Of a DNA stretch of 64,000 bases, positions 9,657 to 18,343 are shown one piece after another. The notes beneath the pieces were generated by a model. The model saw only the letters and a program-made list of their open reading frames with translations, had not been told where the DNA came from and searched no databases. The stretch lies in contig NZ_UFSM01000003.1 in NCBI RefSeq assembly GCF_900445235.1, positions 181,251-245,250 on the forward strand. The letters run 5' to 3'. Each line of letters starts with the position of its first letter. Within the stretch, counting starts at the first letter, position 1. A program made the translations under genes and the position numbers. Source of the DNA: Aminobacter aminovorans (GTDB lineage: Bacteria > Pseudomonadota > Alphaproteobacteria > Rhizobiales > Rhizobiaceae).

Positions 9657-9798
9657 GCCGCTTCTTTCGAACGGCGGGATCATCTTGCATCGCGTCGGTT
9701 TCGCCGACTGCGCAATAAACGGGGATGCGCTGCGCACCCTCCCCGTTGATCCTGACCTGGCGCTTCGCTCAATCCAGACAAGGGAAGAGGCTACCGGA

Positions 9799-10038
9799 AT
9801 GAAAAGGCCATCATCGAAGATCAGAGAAGAGATCGCCCGCCTGCAGGAGCAACTAAGGCAAGCTGAAACGCGGGAGGCAGAGCGCATTGGCCGGTTAGCA
9901 CTCAGGGCCGGGCTCGGTGAGATCGAGATCGAAGATACCGAGTTGCTGGCAGCTCACTATTCCTCCTGTTTCGACCGCTCCTTAGGTTCGTCCAATGGTG
10001 TCGTCTTTGCCGTCTCGGGTGGCTTCAAGACCACGTAG
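9799..10038 (+). pseudogene. traC: traC remnant fused to a traG fragment
   Basis: The first 50 or so codons (KRPSSKIREEIARLQEQLRQAETREAERIGRLALRAGLGEIEIED) are a clear TraC N-terminus, the small conjugal protein encoded next to oriT. After residue about 52 the frame leaves TraC and, from about residue 63, reads into TraG-like sequence (NGVVFAVSGGFKTT) before an amber stop at 10036. A deletion has therefore removed the end of traC, all of traD and the start of traG. The product, if made, would be a 79-residue chimera of no obvious use. Confidence 0.75.
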
Positions 10039-10325
10039 GTGAAGATCCCGACCGCGCTCAAACGGGGCGGCGGCCTAGTCGTGCTTGATCCGTCCTCCAA
10101 GTTCGCACCGATGATGATCGCGCATCGCGGCAAAGCCGGCCGTGCTCGACCACCATTGACCCGCTACCGACCCCAACGCCCTCGACTGGATCGGTCATTT
10201 GGGCGGCACGAAGGAGGAGGAAACTGTTACTGTAGCGCCTTGGGTGAGGACCGACCCACCGATACAGACATCTGCCTAGGCCGACGCCTTTCTCGCCTCC
10301 GCACTTCAGCTTCTTCCCCCCACCG
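9985..10325 (+). pseudogene. traG: traG (conjugative coupling protein) remnant
   Basis: Pieces of the TraG/VirD4 coupling ATPase can be read in two frames. One frame reads GVVFAVSGGFKTT, stop (10036), then IPTALKRGGGLVVLDPSS through the Walker A-adjacent region. After a frameshift near 10140 the other frame reads DPNALDWIGHLGGTKEEETVTVAPW, a stop near 10278, then ADAFLASALQLLPPT. At least two in-frame stops and one frameshift are present and the remaining two-thirds of the gene is missing. Without it the local transfer system has no coupling protein. Confidence 0.75.
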
Positions 10326-10335
10326 CGTCTACCGG

Positions 10336-10521
10336 ACTTTGAACTTGTGCCCGTTTTACGGCCTCACCCTCCGGCCGACCTTGTTTGGCGGCGTATCGGT
10401 CATTCGCAACTGAGGTCGCATCGGCACCAACGGACAAGCCATGATCGAAACCTTCGACGAAACCTACGCTCTACAGCGTCTAGAGACGGTGAAGAAGCGG
10501 CGGGGCTACCGGGCGCCATGC
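10336..10521 (+). pseudogene. WGR-domain protein pseudogene
   Basis: The reading is CPFYGLTLRPTLFGGVSVIRN, then TGA (10411-10413), then GRIGTNGQAMIETFDE and RLETVKKRRGYRAP. This is a whole WGR domain of the small rhizobial plasmid type in which the tryptophan of the defining W-G-R motif has become a stop codon (TGG to TGA). A short deletion may also lie in the helix after FDE, where the usual spacing is longer. The gene sits directly downstream of the traG debris. Confidence 0.7.
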
Positions 10522-11233
10522 GGCCTGCCGGAGGCTGACGCCTCAAGGACCAGAGCTGTGGCCCCGCCTTGTGAGCGGGGCCGAGCTCGGCCGGAATGGA
10601 GGGCGGCAGGAGGCGGCTTTCTTGGGGCGCGAGGAACGAACGCAGTTCGCTGGGGAAGAAGTTGCGCCTGCCGTTGCGGGACAACGATCGAGGCGAAGCC
10701 GCTCTCCGGTCAGACATGCCCCATCGAGCCCGCTAAAGGACCCGGCTGTCGGGACAGGGAAGGAAGGGCGCTGCGGCCAGTAGGCCGATGTCATTTATCA
10801 TCGCACGCTGACTTGACGGGCGACGAACCCTTCCGCTTCCGGAACGCCCGCCGCTCGACGCGCGATCGCCCGCGTCACGGGGAGAGATGTCGCTTCCTCT
10901 CTGAGAGCGGTCTCAAGCACCGCAGAAAGCCCACCAATAGGGCCGCCGTCCGCGGTCTTACACCGTTCAGCAGACTGTCAACGCAGGTCCAAAATCCAAC
11001 GACCACACGACAGGCGCATCGCTGGTCTTCGGCTATCTCAAGGGCGACGACATGGCGCTGAAGGAGATCGAGGTCGAAGCCTTCGAATGCCGCAGCCGAG
11101 CAACGGTCGTCGAGCGCTGTGTTTACGATCCCGGGGGGGAACGCGTCCGGATCTGATGTGGCGACAGGCTCCGTATGCCACATATTGCAACATCTGCTTG
11201 CCAATGTGACTGCTATGCCGCCACATTGGCGTC
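10522..11233. other. Degraded/non-coding stretch
   Basis: Open frames on both strands here have Arg- and Pro-rich, unfamiliar compositions and are probably spurious. One short in-frame piece looks protein-like: from an ATG at 11052 to a TGA at 11154-11156 it reads DMALKEIEVEAFECRSRATVVERCVYDP, and could be the tail of a lost gene. The last 80 bases should hold the promoter of the deoR-family gene. Confidence 0.35.
11185..11192. promoter_or_regulatory. TTGCAACA element upstream of the DeoR-family gene
   Basis: The octamer TTGCAACA lies 42 bases before the DeoR-family start. Its reverse complement, TGTTGCAA, is the most conserved part of the repeated element upstream of the dehydrogenase at 12862-12892. 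It could be a single operator half used for autoregulation. This is a by-eye match only. Confidence 0.35.
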
Positions 11234-12016
11234 ATGTCCGACTCGCAGAACCACAAGGCGCTCGCGCCGCGGCGCCACGACGAGATCCTGAGGCGGCTCG
11301 CCGCCGACGGCTCGGTCGGCATCACTGAGCTTGCCGCCTTTTTCGACGTCTCGCGCGAGACCATCCGCCGCGACATGAAACACCTCGCCGAGCGCGGCCA
11401 GCTTGACCTCGTCCATGGCGGCGCGACCTTGTTCGAAGCGACCGAACCAGCGCTCACCTTGCGCAGCCAGGAGAATGCCGGCGGCAAGGCAGCCATCGGC
11501 CGGGCCGCAGCCGCACTGGTCGAGGACGGCATGGTCGTGTTCCTCGATTCCGGCACCACCACGCTTGCCGTGGCCCATGCACTCGCAGGCAAGCAGAATC
11601 TGACCATCTGCACCACCAGCCTTACGATCGCGCTGCATATGTGCCGCCAGCCGCATGTGCGCGTGCACATGCTGGGCGGCGAGATCGACCCGTCAGAGGA
11701 AGCCGCGGTCGGCATCGACGCGCTCGACGCTGCCGGCCGCTTCCGCATCGATGTCGCCTTCCTGGGTGGCGGTGCGCTGTCGCCAGACGGCGAGATCACA
11801 GACTTCACCCGGAACGGTGCCGAACAGCGCTCGCGCATGGCGGCCACCGCCGCCCGCGCCTACTTCGTGCTCGACAGCTCCAAGTTCGGCCGGCTGACGC
11901 CGCTGCGCATCCAGCGTTTCGAACTCGCTGCCGGTATCATCGTCGACGCCCCTCCCCCTGCAGCGATGGTAGAGGCGCTGGAGCGGAAGGGACCGAAGGT
12001 GATAGTCGGCGAATAG
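11234..12016 (+). CDS. DeoR/GlpR-family transcriptional regulator
   Basis: A 260-residue regulator. The N-terminal winged helix-turn-helix (about residues 14-70) carries the family signature RHDEILRRLAADGSVGITELAAFFDVSRETIRRDMKHL. The C-terminal DeoR sugar-phosphate-sensor domain has the ligand loop FLDSGTTTLAVAHAL and the DVAFLGGGAL segment. Such proteins usually repress and are released by a phosphorylated metabolite. It lies upstream of a dimethylglycine dehydrogenase-like gene, and the two promoters share TGTTGCAA-type elements, which suggests that gene is its target (inference). Confidence 0.9.
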   Translation: MSDSQNHKALAPRRHDEILRRLAADGSVGITELAAFFDVSRETIRRDMKHLAERGQLDLVHGGATLFEATEPALTLRSQENAGGKAAIGRAAAALVEDGMVVFLDSGTTTLAVAHALAGKQNLTICTTSLTIALHMCRQPHVRVHMLGGEIDPSEEAAVGIDALDAAGRFRIDVAFLGGGALSPDGEITDFTRNGAEQRSRMAATAARAYFVLDSSKFGRLTPLRIQRFELAAGIIVDAPPPAAMVEALERKGPKVIVGE

Positions 12017-12066
12017 CTGACATGGCGGAGCAGCAAGACTGCCGCTCCGCTGGCCCTGCCTGACGA

Positions 12067-12726
12067 TCAGGTCAGCTTCCGCCGCCGCTCCAGTTCCGCG
12101 TCGGTCGGGGTCTCGAACTCGAACGAGCCGGTAACAATGTCGCCGTCACGGACGTACTTGTTGATCGTCACGCCGGTGCCGGAAGCCTTCGAAGACACCA
12201 GCTTCAGTTTCGAAGGCATGACGGCATCGCCGAACAGGCGCTTGCCCTTGCCCAGCAACAGCGGGAAAATCGAGATGTTGAGTTCGTCGACGAGGTCGGC
12301 GGCGAGCAGGGTCTTCAGGAAATCCGTCGAACCCTGGGTCAACAGGTCCGGCCCGTCCTCTGATTTCAGCTTGCGCAAGGCAGCGACCGCGTCGGGACCG
12401 AGCGAATGGCTGTTCTGCCAGCCGAGTTTCAGGTCCGGATTGCGGGTCGCCACATACTTGTTGATGCGGTCGAACAGCGGGCCGATGGGGTCGTCGGCAT
12501 CGACATAGGGCCAGTGCGCGGCAAAGATGTCCCAAGTCTTGCGCCCGAGCAGCAGATCGAACGGCTTGGCGAACATCTCGCCCACCCCCTCGGTCATCGT
12601 TTCGTCGAAATAGGGCGCGGCCCAGCCACCAAATTTGAAGCCGCCGATCGGATCCTCATCGGGCCCGCCCGGCGCCTGCATGATGCCGTCCAGGCTCATG
12701 AACGCACCCACAATGATCTTTCTCAT
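12067..12726 (-). CDS. Dihydrofolate-reductase-like (RibD C-terminal) family protein
   Basis: A 219-residue protein of the YyaP/YwjB-like group related to the RibD reductase domain. The opening MRKIIVGAFMSLDGIMQAPGG and the later LLLGRKTWDIFAAHWP and DLLTQGSTDFLKTLL match that fold, including the NADPH-binding region near 130-150. The exact substrate of this group is not known, and it lacks the folate-site pattern of true FolA. The ATG at 12726 starts the conserved region, with GGAGAGCG upstream on the coding strand; longer in-frame extensions run into the divergent promoter. It is transcribed away from the dehydrogenase gene. Confidence 0.85.
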   Translation of the reverse strand: MRKIIVGAFMSLDGIMQAPGGPDEDPIGGFKFGGWAAPYFDETMTEGVGEMFAKPFDLLLGRKTWDIFAAHWPYVDADDPIGPLFDRINKYVATRNPDLKLGWQNSHSLGPDAVAALRKLKSEDGPDLLTQGSTDFLKTLLAADLVDELNISIFPLLLGKGKRLFGDAVMPSKLKLVSSKASGTGVTINKYVRDGDIVTGSFEFETPTDAELERRRKLT

Positions 12727-12861
12727 GTCGCTCTCCTTCATCGCCCCAGCCGGCTCTACGTCTTGAAGACGTTCGAACGTGTCACGTTCCGACACCACTG
12801 CGGAAAAATTGATGGCCACAGCGTCCGCCTTTCCCGAGCCACCAAACGCAATGTGGCTGTT

Positions 12862-12892
12862 TGTTGCATTTAATGTTGCATTTTGTTGCAAC
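12862..12892. promoter_or_regulatory. Three tandem TGTTGCA repeats (putative DeoR operator)
   Basis: TGTTGCATT at 12862, TGTTGCATT at 12874 and TGTTGCAAC at 12884 form a direct-repeat array spaced 12 and 10 bases, close to one helical turn. It lies 43-73 bases before the dehydrogenase start, in a locally AT-rich pocket of otherwise GC-rich DNA. The last repeat is the reverse complement of the element upstream of the DeoR gene. Confidence 0.5.
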
Positions 12893-12934
12893 AGCGATAT
12901 GGTGACGTTATCACCTTTGGGAGGTCTCATCATC

Positions 12935-15412
12935 ATGGCGCAGGAATTCCCGACGCAGGCACGCGTCGTCATCGTCGGCGGCGGCATCATCGGCTGCTCG
13001 GTCGCTTATCATCTGACAAAACTCGGCTGGACCGACGTCGTGTTGCTCGAGCAGGGCCAGCTCAGCGGCGGCACCACCTGGCATGCGGCGGGCCTCGTCG
13101 GGCAGTTGCGCAGCCATGCCAACATGACCAGCCTGATCAAATACTCGACCCAGCTTTACAGCGAGCTCGAGGCCGAGACGGGTCTCGCCACGGGCTGGAA
13201 GAACTGCGGCTCTCTGTCGGTGGCGCGCAGTGCTGACCGCATGACGGTATTGAAGCGCACCGCGGCGTCGGCCCGCGCGCAAGGTGTCGACATTGAAGTG
13301 ATTTCGGCCAAGGAGGCGCAGGACCTGTGGCCGGTCATGGCCATTGACGACCTCGCCGGCGCCGTCTGGCTGCCGGGCGACGGCAAGGCCAACCCGACCG
13401 ACCTGACCCAGTCGCTGGCCAAGGGCGCGCGCAACCGCGGCGCGCGTGTCATCGAACGTGTCCGCGTAATCGGCATCACCGTCAAGGACGGCAAGGCCTG
13501 CGGCGTCGAGACCGACAAGGGCAACATCGCGGCCGAGATCGTCGTCAACTGCGCCGGACAGTGGGCGCGCAAGGTCGGCGCGATGTGCGGGGTGACCGTG
13601 CCGCTGCACTCGGCCGAGCACATGTACATCGTCACCGGCAAGATCGAGGGCGTGCATCCCGACCTGCCGGTGCTGCGCGACCCCGACGGTTATATCTACT
13701 TCAAGGAAGAGGTCGGTGGCCTGGTCATGGGCGGTTTCGAACCCGAGGCCAAGCCGTGGGGCATGAACGGCATTCCCGACGATTTCGAGTTCGCGCTTCT
13801 GCCCGACGACTGGGACCAGTTCGAGATCCTGATGCAGAACGCATTGGTGCGCGTGCCGCAACTGGAAACCTCCGAGGTCAAGAAATTCTACAACGGGCCC
13901 GAGAGCTTCACCGCCGACAACAACTTCATCCTCGGCGAGGCACCGGAACTGAAGAATTTCTACGTTGGCGCCGGTTTCAATTCGATGGGCATCGCCAGTG
14001 CCGGCGGCGCCGGCCGGGCGCTGGCCGAGTGGATCGTCAATGGTGCAGCGACCATGGACCTGTGGCCGGTCGATATCAGGCGCTTTGCCGGCTTCAACAA
14101 CAATCCGCGCTGGCTGCACGACCGTGTCAAGGAAACGCTCGGCCTGCATTACGCCATGCCCTGGCCGAACCGCGAGCTCGACACCGCCCGTCCCTTCCGC
14201 CGCTCAGCACTCTACGACCGGCTTGCCGCGAAGGGCGCCTGCTTCGGCTCCAAGATGGGCTGGGAGCGCGCCAACTGGTTCGCCGCCCAAGGTGAGAAGC
14301 CCGAGACACAATACGCCTTCGGCAAGCAGAACTGGCATGAGGCGGTGAAGCGCGAGATGAAGGCCACCCGCGAGGCATCAGGCATCTTCGACCAGACCTC
14401 CTTCGCCAAGATTTTGGTGCAGGGCCGCGATGCAGCGTCAGTGCTCAACCGCATCTGTGCTGCCGACATCGACGTCGAGATCGGCCGCTCCATCTACACC
14501 GGCCTGCTGAATGAGCGCGGCGGCTATGAGAGTGACCTGACGGTCATGCGCATCGGCCGCGAGAAATTCCTGATCGTCACCGGCTCGGCTCAAGCCGTGC
14601 ACGACGCCGACTGGATTTCCAAGAACATCCCCGAGGACGCCCATGTCACGTTGACCGACGTAACCTCGTCCTATGCGGTGCTGGCGCTGATGGGGCCACG
14701 CTCGCGCGATATCCTCGCCAAGCTCACCTCGGCGGATCTCTCCAACGCCGGCTTCCCGTTTGCCACCATCCGCGAGATCGACATCGGCTACGCCACCGCC
14801 TACGCCAACCGCATGACCTATGTCGGTGAGCTTGGCTGGGAGCTGATCGTGCCGACTGAATTCGCCGTCGGCGTCTACGAGGCGCTGCACGAAGCGGGAC
14901 GCGAACATGGCCTTGCCGATTGCGGCTACTATGCGCTGGAAGCGCTGCGTATCGAGAAGGGCTTCCGCGCCTGGAGCCGGGAGCTGACCCCCGACATCAA
15001 CCCCCACGAGGCCGGCCTCGCCTTTGCCGTGTCGATGGACAAGCCTGGCGGCTTCATCGGCAAGGAGGCGCTGGTCGCGGCAAAGGCCAAGGGCAAGCTT
15101 ACCCGCCGCATCGTGCAATTCACGCTCGACGACGCAGCGCCGATGCTGTGGGGCGGCGAGCTGATCCTGCGCGACGGCAAGCCGGTCGGCGAGGTGCGCT
15201 CGGCTGCTTACGGCCACACGCTCGGCCGCTCGGTGGCGCTCGGCCTGCTGCACAACGAGGCCGGAGTCGACAAGGACTTCATCGAAACCGGCCGCTTCGA
15301 GATCGATCTTGCCGGCGAACGCTACACGGCAACGGCTCATCTCAAGGCCCCCTACGATCCCAAATCCGAGCGCGTCAAAGCCGACAGTGCGGAACTGCGC
15401 GAAGCCGCCTGA
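12935..15412 (+). CDS. Dimethylglycine/sarcosine dehydrogenase-like flavoprotein (FAD oxidase + GcvT domains)
   Basis: An 825-residue demethylating enzyme. The N-terminal FAD domain has the dinucleotide motif VVIVGGGIIGCSVAYHL (residues 11-27) and GGTTWHAAGLVGQLRS near 50, where the His corresponds to the covalent flavin site of dimethylglycine and sarcosine dehydrogenases. The C-terminal half (from about 430) is a glycine-cleavage T-protein-like folate domain, with SYAVLALMGPRSRDILAKLT and ALRIEKGFRAWSREL. The enzyme would oxidise an N-methylated amine and pass the methyl carbon to tetrahydrofolate. The ATG at 12935 follows GGGAGG by ten bases. It fits a C1-metabolism theme with glyA at 59-60 kb. 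Confidence 0.87.
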   Translation: MAQEFPTQARVVIVGGGIIGCSVAYHLTKLGWTDVVLLEQGQLSGGTTWHAAGLVGQLRSHANMTSLIKYSTQLYSELEAETGLATGWKNCGSLSVARSADRMTVLKRTAASARAQGVDIEVISAKEAQDLWPVMAIDDLAGAVWLPGDGKANPTDLTQSLAKGARNRGARVIERVRVIGITVKDGKACGVETDKGNIAAEIVVNCAGQWARKVGAMCGVTVPLHSAEHMYIVTGKIEGVHPDLPVLRDPDGYIYFKEEVGGLVMGGFEPEAKPWGMNGIPDDFEFALLPDDWDQFEILMQNALVRVPQLETSEVKKFYNGPESFTADNNFILGEAPELKNFYVGAGFNSMGIASAGGAGRALAEWIVNGAATMDLWPVDIRRFAGFNNNPRWLHDRVKETLGLHYAMPWPNRELDTARPFRRSALYDRLAAKGACFGSKMGWERANWFAAQGEKPETQYAFGKQNWHEAVKREMKATREASGIFDQTSFAKILVQGRDAASVLNRICAADIDVEIGRSIYTGLLNERGGYESDLTVMRIGREKFLIVTGSAQAVHDADWISKNIPEDAHVTLTDVTSSYAVLALMGPRSRDILAKLTSADLSNAGFPFATIREIDIGYATAYANRMTYVGELGWELIVPTEFAVGVYEALHEAGREHGLADCGYYALEALRIEKGFRAWSRELTPDINPHEAGLAFAVSMDKPGGFIGKEALVAAKAKGKLTRRIVQFTLDDAAPMLWGGELILRDGKPVGEVRSAAYGHTLGRSVALGLLHNEAGVDKDFIETGRFEIDLAGERYTATAHLKAPYDPKSERVKADSAELREAA

Positions 15413-15424
15413 TCAAGCACTGGA

Positions 15425-15454
15425 CCCCTCCCTTTGCGGGAGGGGCCTTTCTTT
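15425..15454 (+). terminator. Rho-independent terminator after the dehydrogenase gene
   Basis: A perfect 8-bp stem, CCCCTCCC/GGGAGGGG (15425-15432 and 15438-15445), with a five-base loop is followed by CCTTTCTTT. It lies 13 bases past the dehydrogenase stop and just before the converging SMR gene. Confidence 0.8.
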
Positions 15455-15458
15455 GGCG

Positions 15459-15788
15459 TCAGGCTTCCGCCAGCTTCAGCATGGCGATGCCGGCAAGCAC
15501 GACAATGACGCCACCAAGCTTCAACGGCCCAAGCGTCTCGCCAAACAGCACAACGCCCATGATGACGGTGCCGGCTGCGCCAAGACCGGTCCACACCGCA
15601 TAGGCGGTGCCGACGGGCAGAACCTCCAGCACCTTGCCAAGCAGGTAGACGAAGGCTGCCAGCAACAGCACCGAGATGATCGACCAACCGAGGCGGGTGT
15701 AGCCTTCGGCATATTTCATCGACACCGCCCAGGCGACGTCGAGCACGCCCGCTACCACCAGTAGCGTCCAGGCAAGTCCCTGGCCCAT
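15459..15788 (-). CDS. Small multidrug resistance (SMR) transporter, SugE/Gdx type
   Basis: A 109-residue inner-membrane protein with four hydrophobic segments, normal for SMR proteins that work as antiparallel dimers. The conserved membrane glutamate that binds proton and substrate aligns near the start, although this copy reads GVLDVAWAVSMKYAEGYTRLG, with an Asp where most members have Glu. The VWTGLGAAGTVIMGVVLFGE segment is characteristic. The W-x6-KYAEGYTR wording is closer to the SugE/Gdx guanidinium branch than to EmrE. Its start lies 3 bases from the end of the GST gene, so the two are cotranscribed. Confidence 0.87.
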   Translation of the reverse strand: MGQGLAWTLLVVAGVLDVAWAVSMKYAEGYTRLGWSIISVLLLAAFVYLLGKVLEVLPVGTAYAVWTGLGAAGTVIMGVVLFGETLGPLKLGGVIVVLAGIAMLKLAEA

Positions 15789-15790
15789 GG

Positions 15791-16420
15791 TCAGGCCGCG
15801 AGCTTCATGCCTTCCGCCAACATCGCCTCGCGCACCTTGGGCCGCGCGCCGACACGGTCCACGTAGGCGCGCAGCTTCGGGAAGGTGGAGAGATCGACTT
15901 TGGCGTAGGCGGACCAGCCGACGATGGTGAAGAGATAGGCGTCGGCGGCGGTGAAGGTCTCGCCCATCAAGTAAGAGCCGCTGCGCTCCAGACGGCTTTC
16001 TACATAAGCGAGCCGTTCGGCGATCTTGCCGCGCGCCACCTCCTGCGCCTGGGCGCCATATTCAGGATGGAAGAGCCAAGGGCTGTACATCTTGTGCAGT
16101 TCGGTGGCGATGAAGTTGAGCCAGGATTGCAGATGGTAACGCTCACGTGTGCCGGCAGCCGGTGCCAGCCTGGCTTCCGGCTTGAGGTCGGCGAGATATT
16201 GCACGATCGCTGCCCCCTCGCTCAGCAGCGAACCGTCGTCGAGTTGGAGCACCGGCACATAGGCGTTCGGGTTGACCTTGGTGAAGTCTTGTCCCGCGCC
16301 GGTGACATGCGGCTTCCGCATGATGTCGACGCGCTCGATGTCGAGCGGGATGCCGGCTTCTAGCGCCACGATGTGGGGCGAGAGCGAGCAGGTGCCGGTG
16401 GCGTAATAGAGTTTCATCAT
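15791..16420 (-). CDS. Glutathione S-transferase
   Basis: A 209-residue cytoplasmic protein with an N-terminal thioredoxin-like domain (KLYYATGTCSLSPHIVALEAGIPLDIERVD, then VPVLQLDDGSLLSEGAAIVQYLA) and an all-helical C-terminal domain with FTAADAYLFTIVGWSAY. The TCSLSPHI motif near residue 10 is typical of bacterial beta-class GSTs. GAGGACAG lies just before the ATG pair at 16420/16417. It heads a two-gene unit with the SMR exporter and diverges from a LysR-family gene that may control it. Confidence 0.9.
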   Translation of the reverse strand: MMKLYYATGTCSLSPHIVALEAGIPLDIERVDIMRKPHVTGAGQDFTKVNPNAYVPVLQLDDGSLLSEGAAIVQYLADLKPEARLAPAAGTRERYHLQSWLNFIATELHKMYSPWLFHPEYGAQAQEVARGKIAERLAYVESRLERSGSYLMGETFTAADAYLFTIVGWSAYAKVDLSTFPKLRAYVDRVGARPKVREAMLAEGMKLAA

Positions 16421-16555
16421 CTGTCCTCTTCGGTTCTGACCATGTGGTCGTTGCTTCCAGGGACAAATCTAGGGATTGCGCATTCGCAACGCTCATTGGT
16501 TCTTTGCCAATCGCGCTTGCATGACTGCAAGCTTGCGCCATGCTAGAAAGCGCCA

Positions 16556-17467
16556 ATGGAAGATTGGAACGAACTCAGGCTGGTGCTGGCAGTGGCCCGC
16601 GCCGGCAGCCTCACCTTGGCAGCGCCGCTGCTCGGCATCGACCACTCGACTGTCTTTCGCCGGCTCAACGCGCTCGAGCAGCGCTTGGCCGTACGGGTGT
16701 TCGAGCGTCTGCCCGGCGGCATCTACCAACTGACGCTGGCGGGTGAGCGCATGGCGGCGGCGGCCGAGCGCATGGAGGACGAAGCGCTGGCACTGGCGCG
16801 CGACATCGCCGGGGCCGACGGCCGGCTATCCGGACGGCTGCGCGTCACTTCGTCGGAAACGCTTGCCTATAGCAGGTTGACGACGCATCTGGCCGCGTTC
16901 CGCGCCGTCCATCCCGGCATCGTCGTCGAGCTGGCCATCGAAAACCGCATTCTCAGCCTGTCGCGCCGCGAGGCCGACGTGGCGCTACGGCCCATCAGGC
17001 CGAAAGAAGGCGACCTCTGGGGCCGGAAACTCTCAAGCGTCGCCTGGACCCTGTTTGCTTCGCAGGACTATCTCGATGTCCATGGCGGTATGATCGAATG
17101 TCCCGACAAACTGGACGGTCGCGCAATGGTCGGCTGGGAAGAGACGGTGGGCGGCATCATGGCTGCCGACTGGCTGGACCGGAACGTCCCGGCTGACAAT
17201 GTCGTCTACCGCACCAACAGCCTAGTCAACCAGTCGGTGGCGGCACGGGCCGGCATAGGGCTTGCGCTCCTACCCTGCTACCTCGGTGACGGCGAGCCGG
17301 GACTCGTTCGCGCGTTGGCCGAGCCGATCGAGGAACTCGCCGGCGAACTCTGGATCGTCACCCATTCCGATCTCAAGGGCACCGCCCGTGTTCGCGCGTT
17401 TTTCGATGTCGTTGGCGAGGGACTTGTCCGCGAGCGGGAGCTTTTCGAAGGCAGGCGGCACTTGTGA
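16556..17467 (+). CDS. LysR-family transcriptional regulator
   Basis: A 303-residue LysR regulator. The helix-turn-helix spans about residues 5-62 (LRLVLAVARAGSLTLAAPLLGIDHSTVFRRLNALEQRLAVRVFER), and the effector domain begins near 90 (GRLRVTSSETLAYSRLTTHLAAF). It diverges from the GST-SMR pair with a 135-base gap, the usual arrangement for a LysR protein and its target. No effector can be named from the sequence. Confidence 0.9.
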   Translation: MEDWNELRLVLAVARAGSLTLAAPLLGIDHSTVFRRLNALEQRLAVRVFERLPGGIYQLTLAGERMAAAAERMEDEALALARDIAGADGRLSGRLRVTSSETLAYSRLTTHLAAFRAVHPGIVVELAIENRILSLSRREADVALRPIRPKEGDLWGRKLSSVAWTLFASQDYLDVHGGMIECPDKLDGRAMVGWEETVGGIMAADWLDRNVPADNVVYRTNSLVNQSVAARAGIGLALLPCYLGDGEPGLVRALAEPIEELAGELWIVTHSDLKGTARVRAFFDVVGEGLVRERELFEGRRHL

Positions 17468-17580
17468 TCAATGGCCATGCTAGTAGGTCAGCGGCCTGGC
17501 TGCTTTTGGCACTTGCAGTCAGAACCAAACAATGGCTCGCTTGCCAGAACGCGAGATGCGGAACGAAGGGAGGAGCAGCC

Positions 17581-17961
17581 ATGCTTTATGCCATCCTGGC
17601 GTATCACGCCGAGGGAGTGGTCGAATCCTGGACCGAGGAAGAAGACGCAGCGCTGATGGAGGACCTGCTCGAGATCAATGATCGTCTCGTCAGCGAAAAG
17701 CATCTGGGGCCGGCGGCGCGCCTCGGGCCGGCCGACAGCGCGGTCACTCTGAGGGGAAAGGGACTGGGACTGGTCACCGACGGTCCGTTCGCCGAGACCA
17801 AGGAGCAGTTGCTCGGCCTATATGTGGTCGACTATCCCAGCATGGACGGCGCGGTGGCCGCGGCACGCGAGCTGCGTTCCGCCAATCCGACCGCAGTCTA
17901 TGAAATACGGCCGATCATGCTCTATGTTCCCGGCGCTGCGATCGCCGCCGACGACGGTTAG
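17581..17961 (+). CDS. YciI-like protein (YCII-related/DGPF domain)
   Basis: A 126-residue ferredoxin-like alpha/beta protein. It carries the DGPF motif of the family: GLVTDGPFAETKEQLLGLYVVD. Members of this group are often encoded beside ECF sigma factors, and their activity is unknown. The ATG at 17581 was chosen because GGGAGGAG precedes it and MLYAILAYHAEG is the usual beginning; a longer frame starting at 17464 overlaps the LysR gene. No sigma factor is adjacent here. Confidence 0.87.
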   Translation: MLYAILAYHAEGVVESWTEEEDAALMEDLLEINDRLVSEKHLGPAARLGPADSAVTLRGKGLGLVTDGPFAETKEQLLGLYVVDYPSMDGAVAAARELRSANPTAVYEIRPIMLYVPGAAIAADDG

Positions 17962-17985
17962 CAGGCATTCTCCTCCGGCTCCGCC

Positions 17986-18153
17986 TCATGCCTGCGCTGT
18001 CAGGCATTCGGTGATCGTCTGACGTCCGGCTCCCGCCATGGTCTGCAGGGCACGGCGCACACCCGGCATTTGCAGGTCTCCCGCGCCAAGCACACGGGCG
18101 ACGAGGCAAGCGCACAGGGCCAGAAGCTGAAGCAAGGTTGATGCCGTTTTCAT
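17986..18153 (-). CDS. Possible small secreted/membrane peptide, 55 aa
   Basis: A short frame begins MKTASTLLQLLALCACLVARVLGAG, which looks like a signal peptide or single membrane anchor. It continues for 30 residues (MPGVRRALQTMAGAGRQTITECLTAQA). The composition is plausible for a real small gene but I know of no homolog. The surrounding 17962-18343 stretch holds nothing else I can support. Confidence 0.3.
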   Translation of the reverse strand: MKTASTLLQLLALCACLVARVLGAGDLQMPGVRRALQTMAGAGRQTITECLTAQA

Positions 18154-18343
18154 AGCCATCGCCCAATAGCGGCCTGTCTGAAGCCCGGAGGTTTCAGCAC
18201 ATGGTTCGGTTGCTTTAGGTCTGCGAATGTTCGGATGGCGGCCGATTGCCGATCTGATCCGAAGTCACAAGATTCCTACCATGAAATCTTGTTTCACACC
18301 AGAAAAAATTTCGATGCCAATGCGCCAAGCGCGAGCGATGGCT

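Noticed and set aside
10441..11061. A 206-codon plus-strand frame after the WGR remnant
   Set aside because: Only its first 25 codons are protein-like and they belong to the WGR pseudogene; the rest is unnatural in composition.
12911..14149. A 412-codon minus-strand frame inside the dehydrogenase gene
   Set aside because: It is the antisense shadow of a clear FAD/GcvT protein in GC-rich DNA; it has no domain and no ribosome site.
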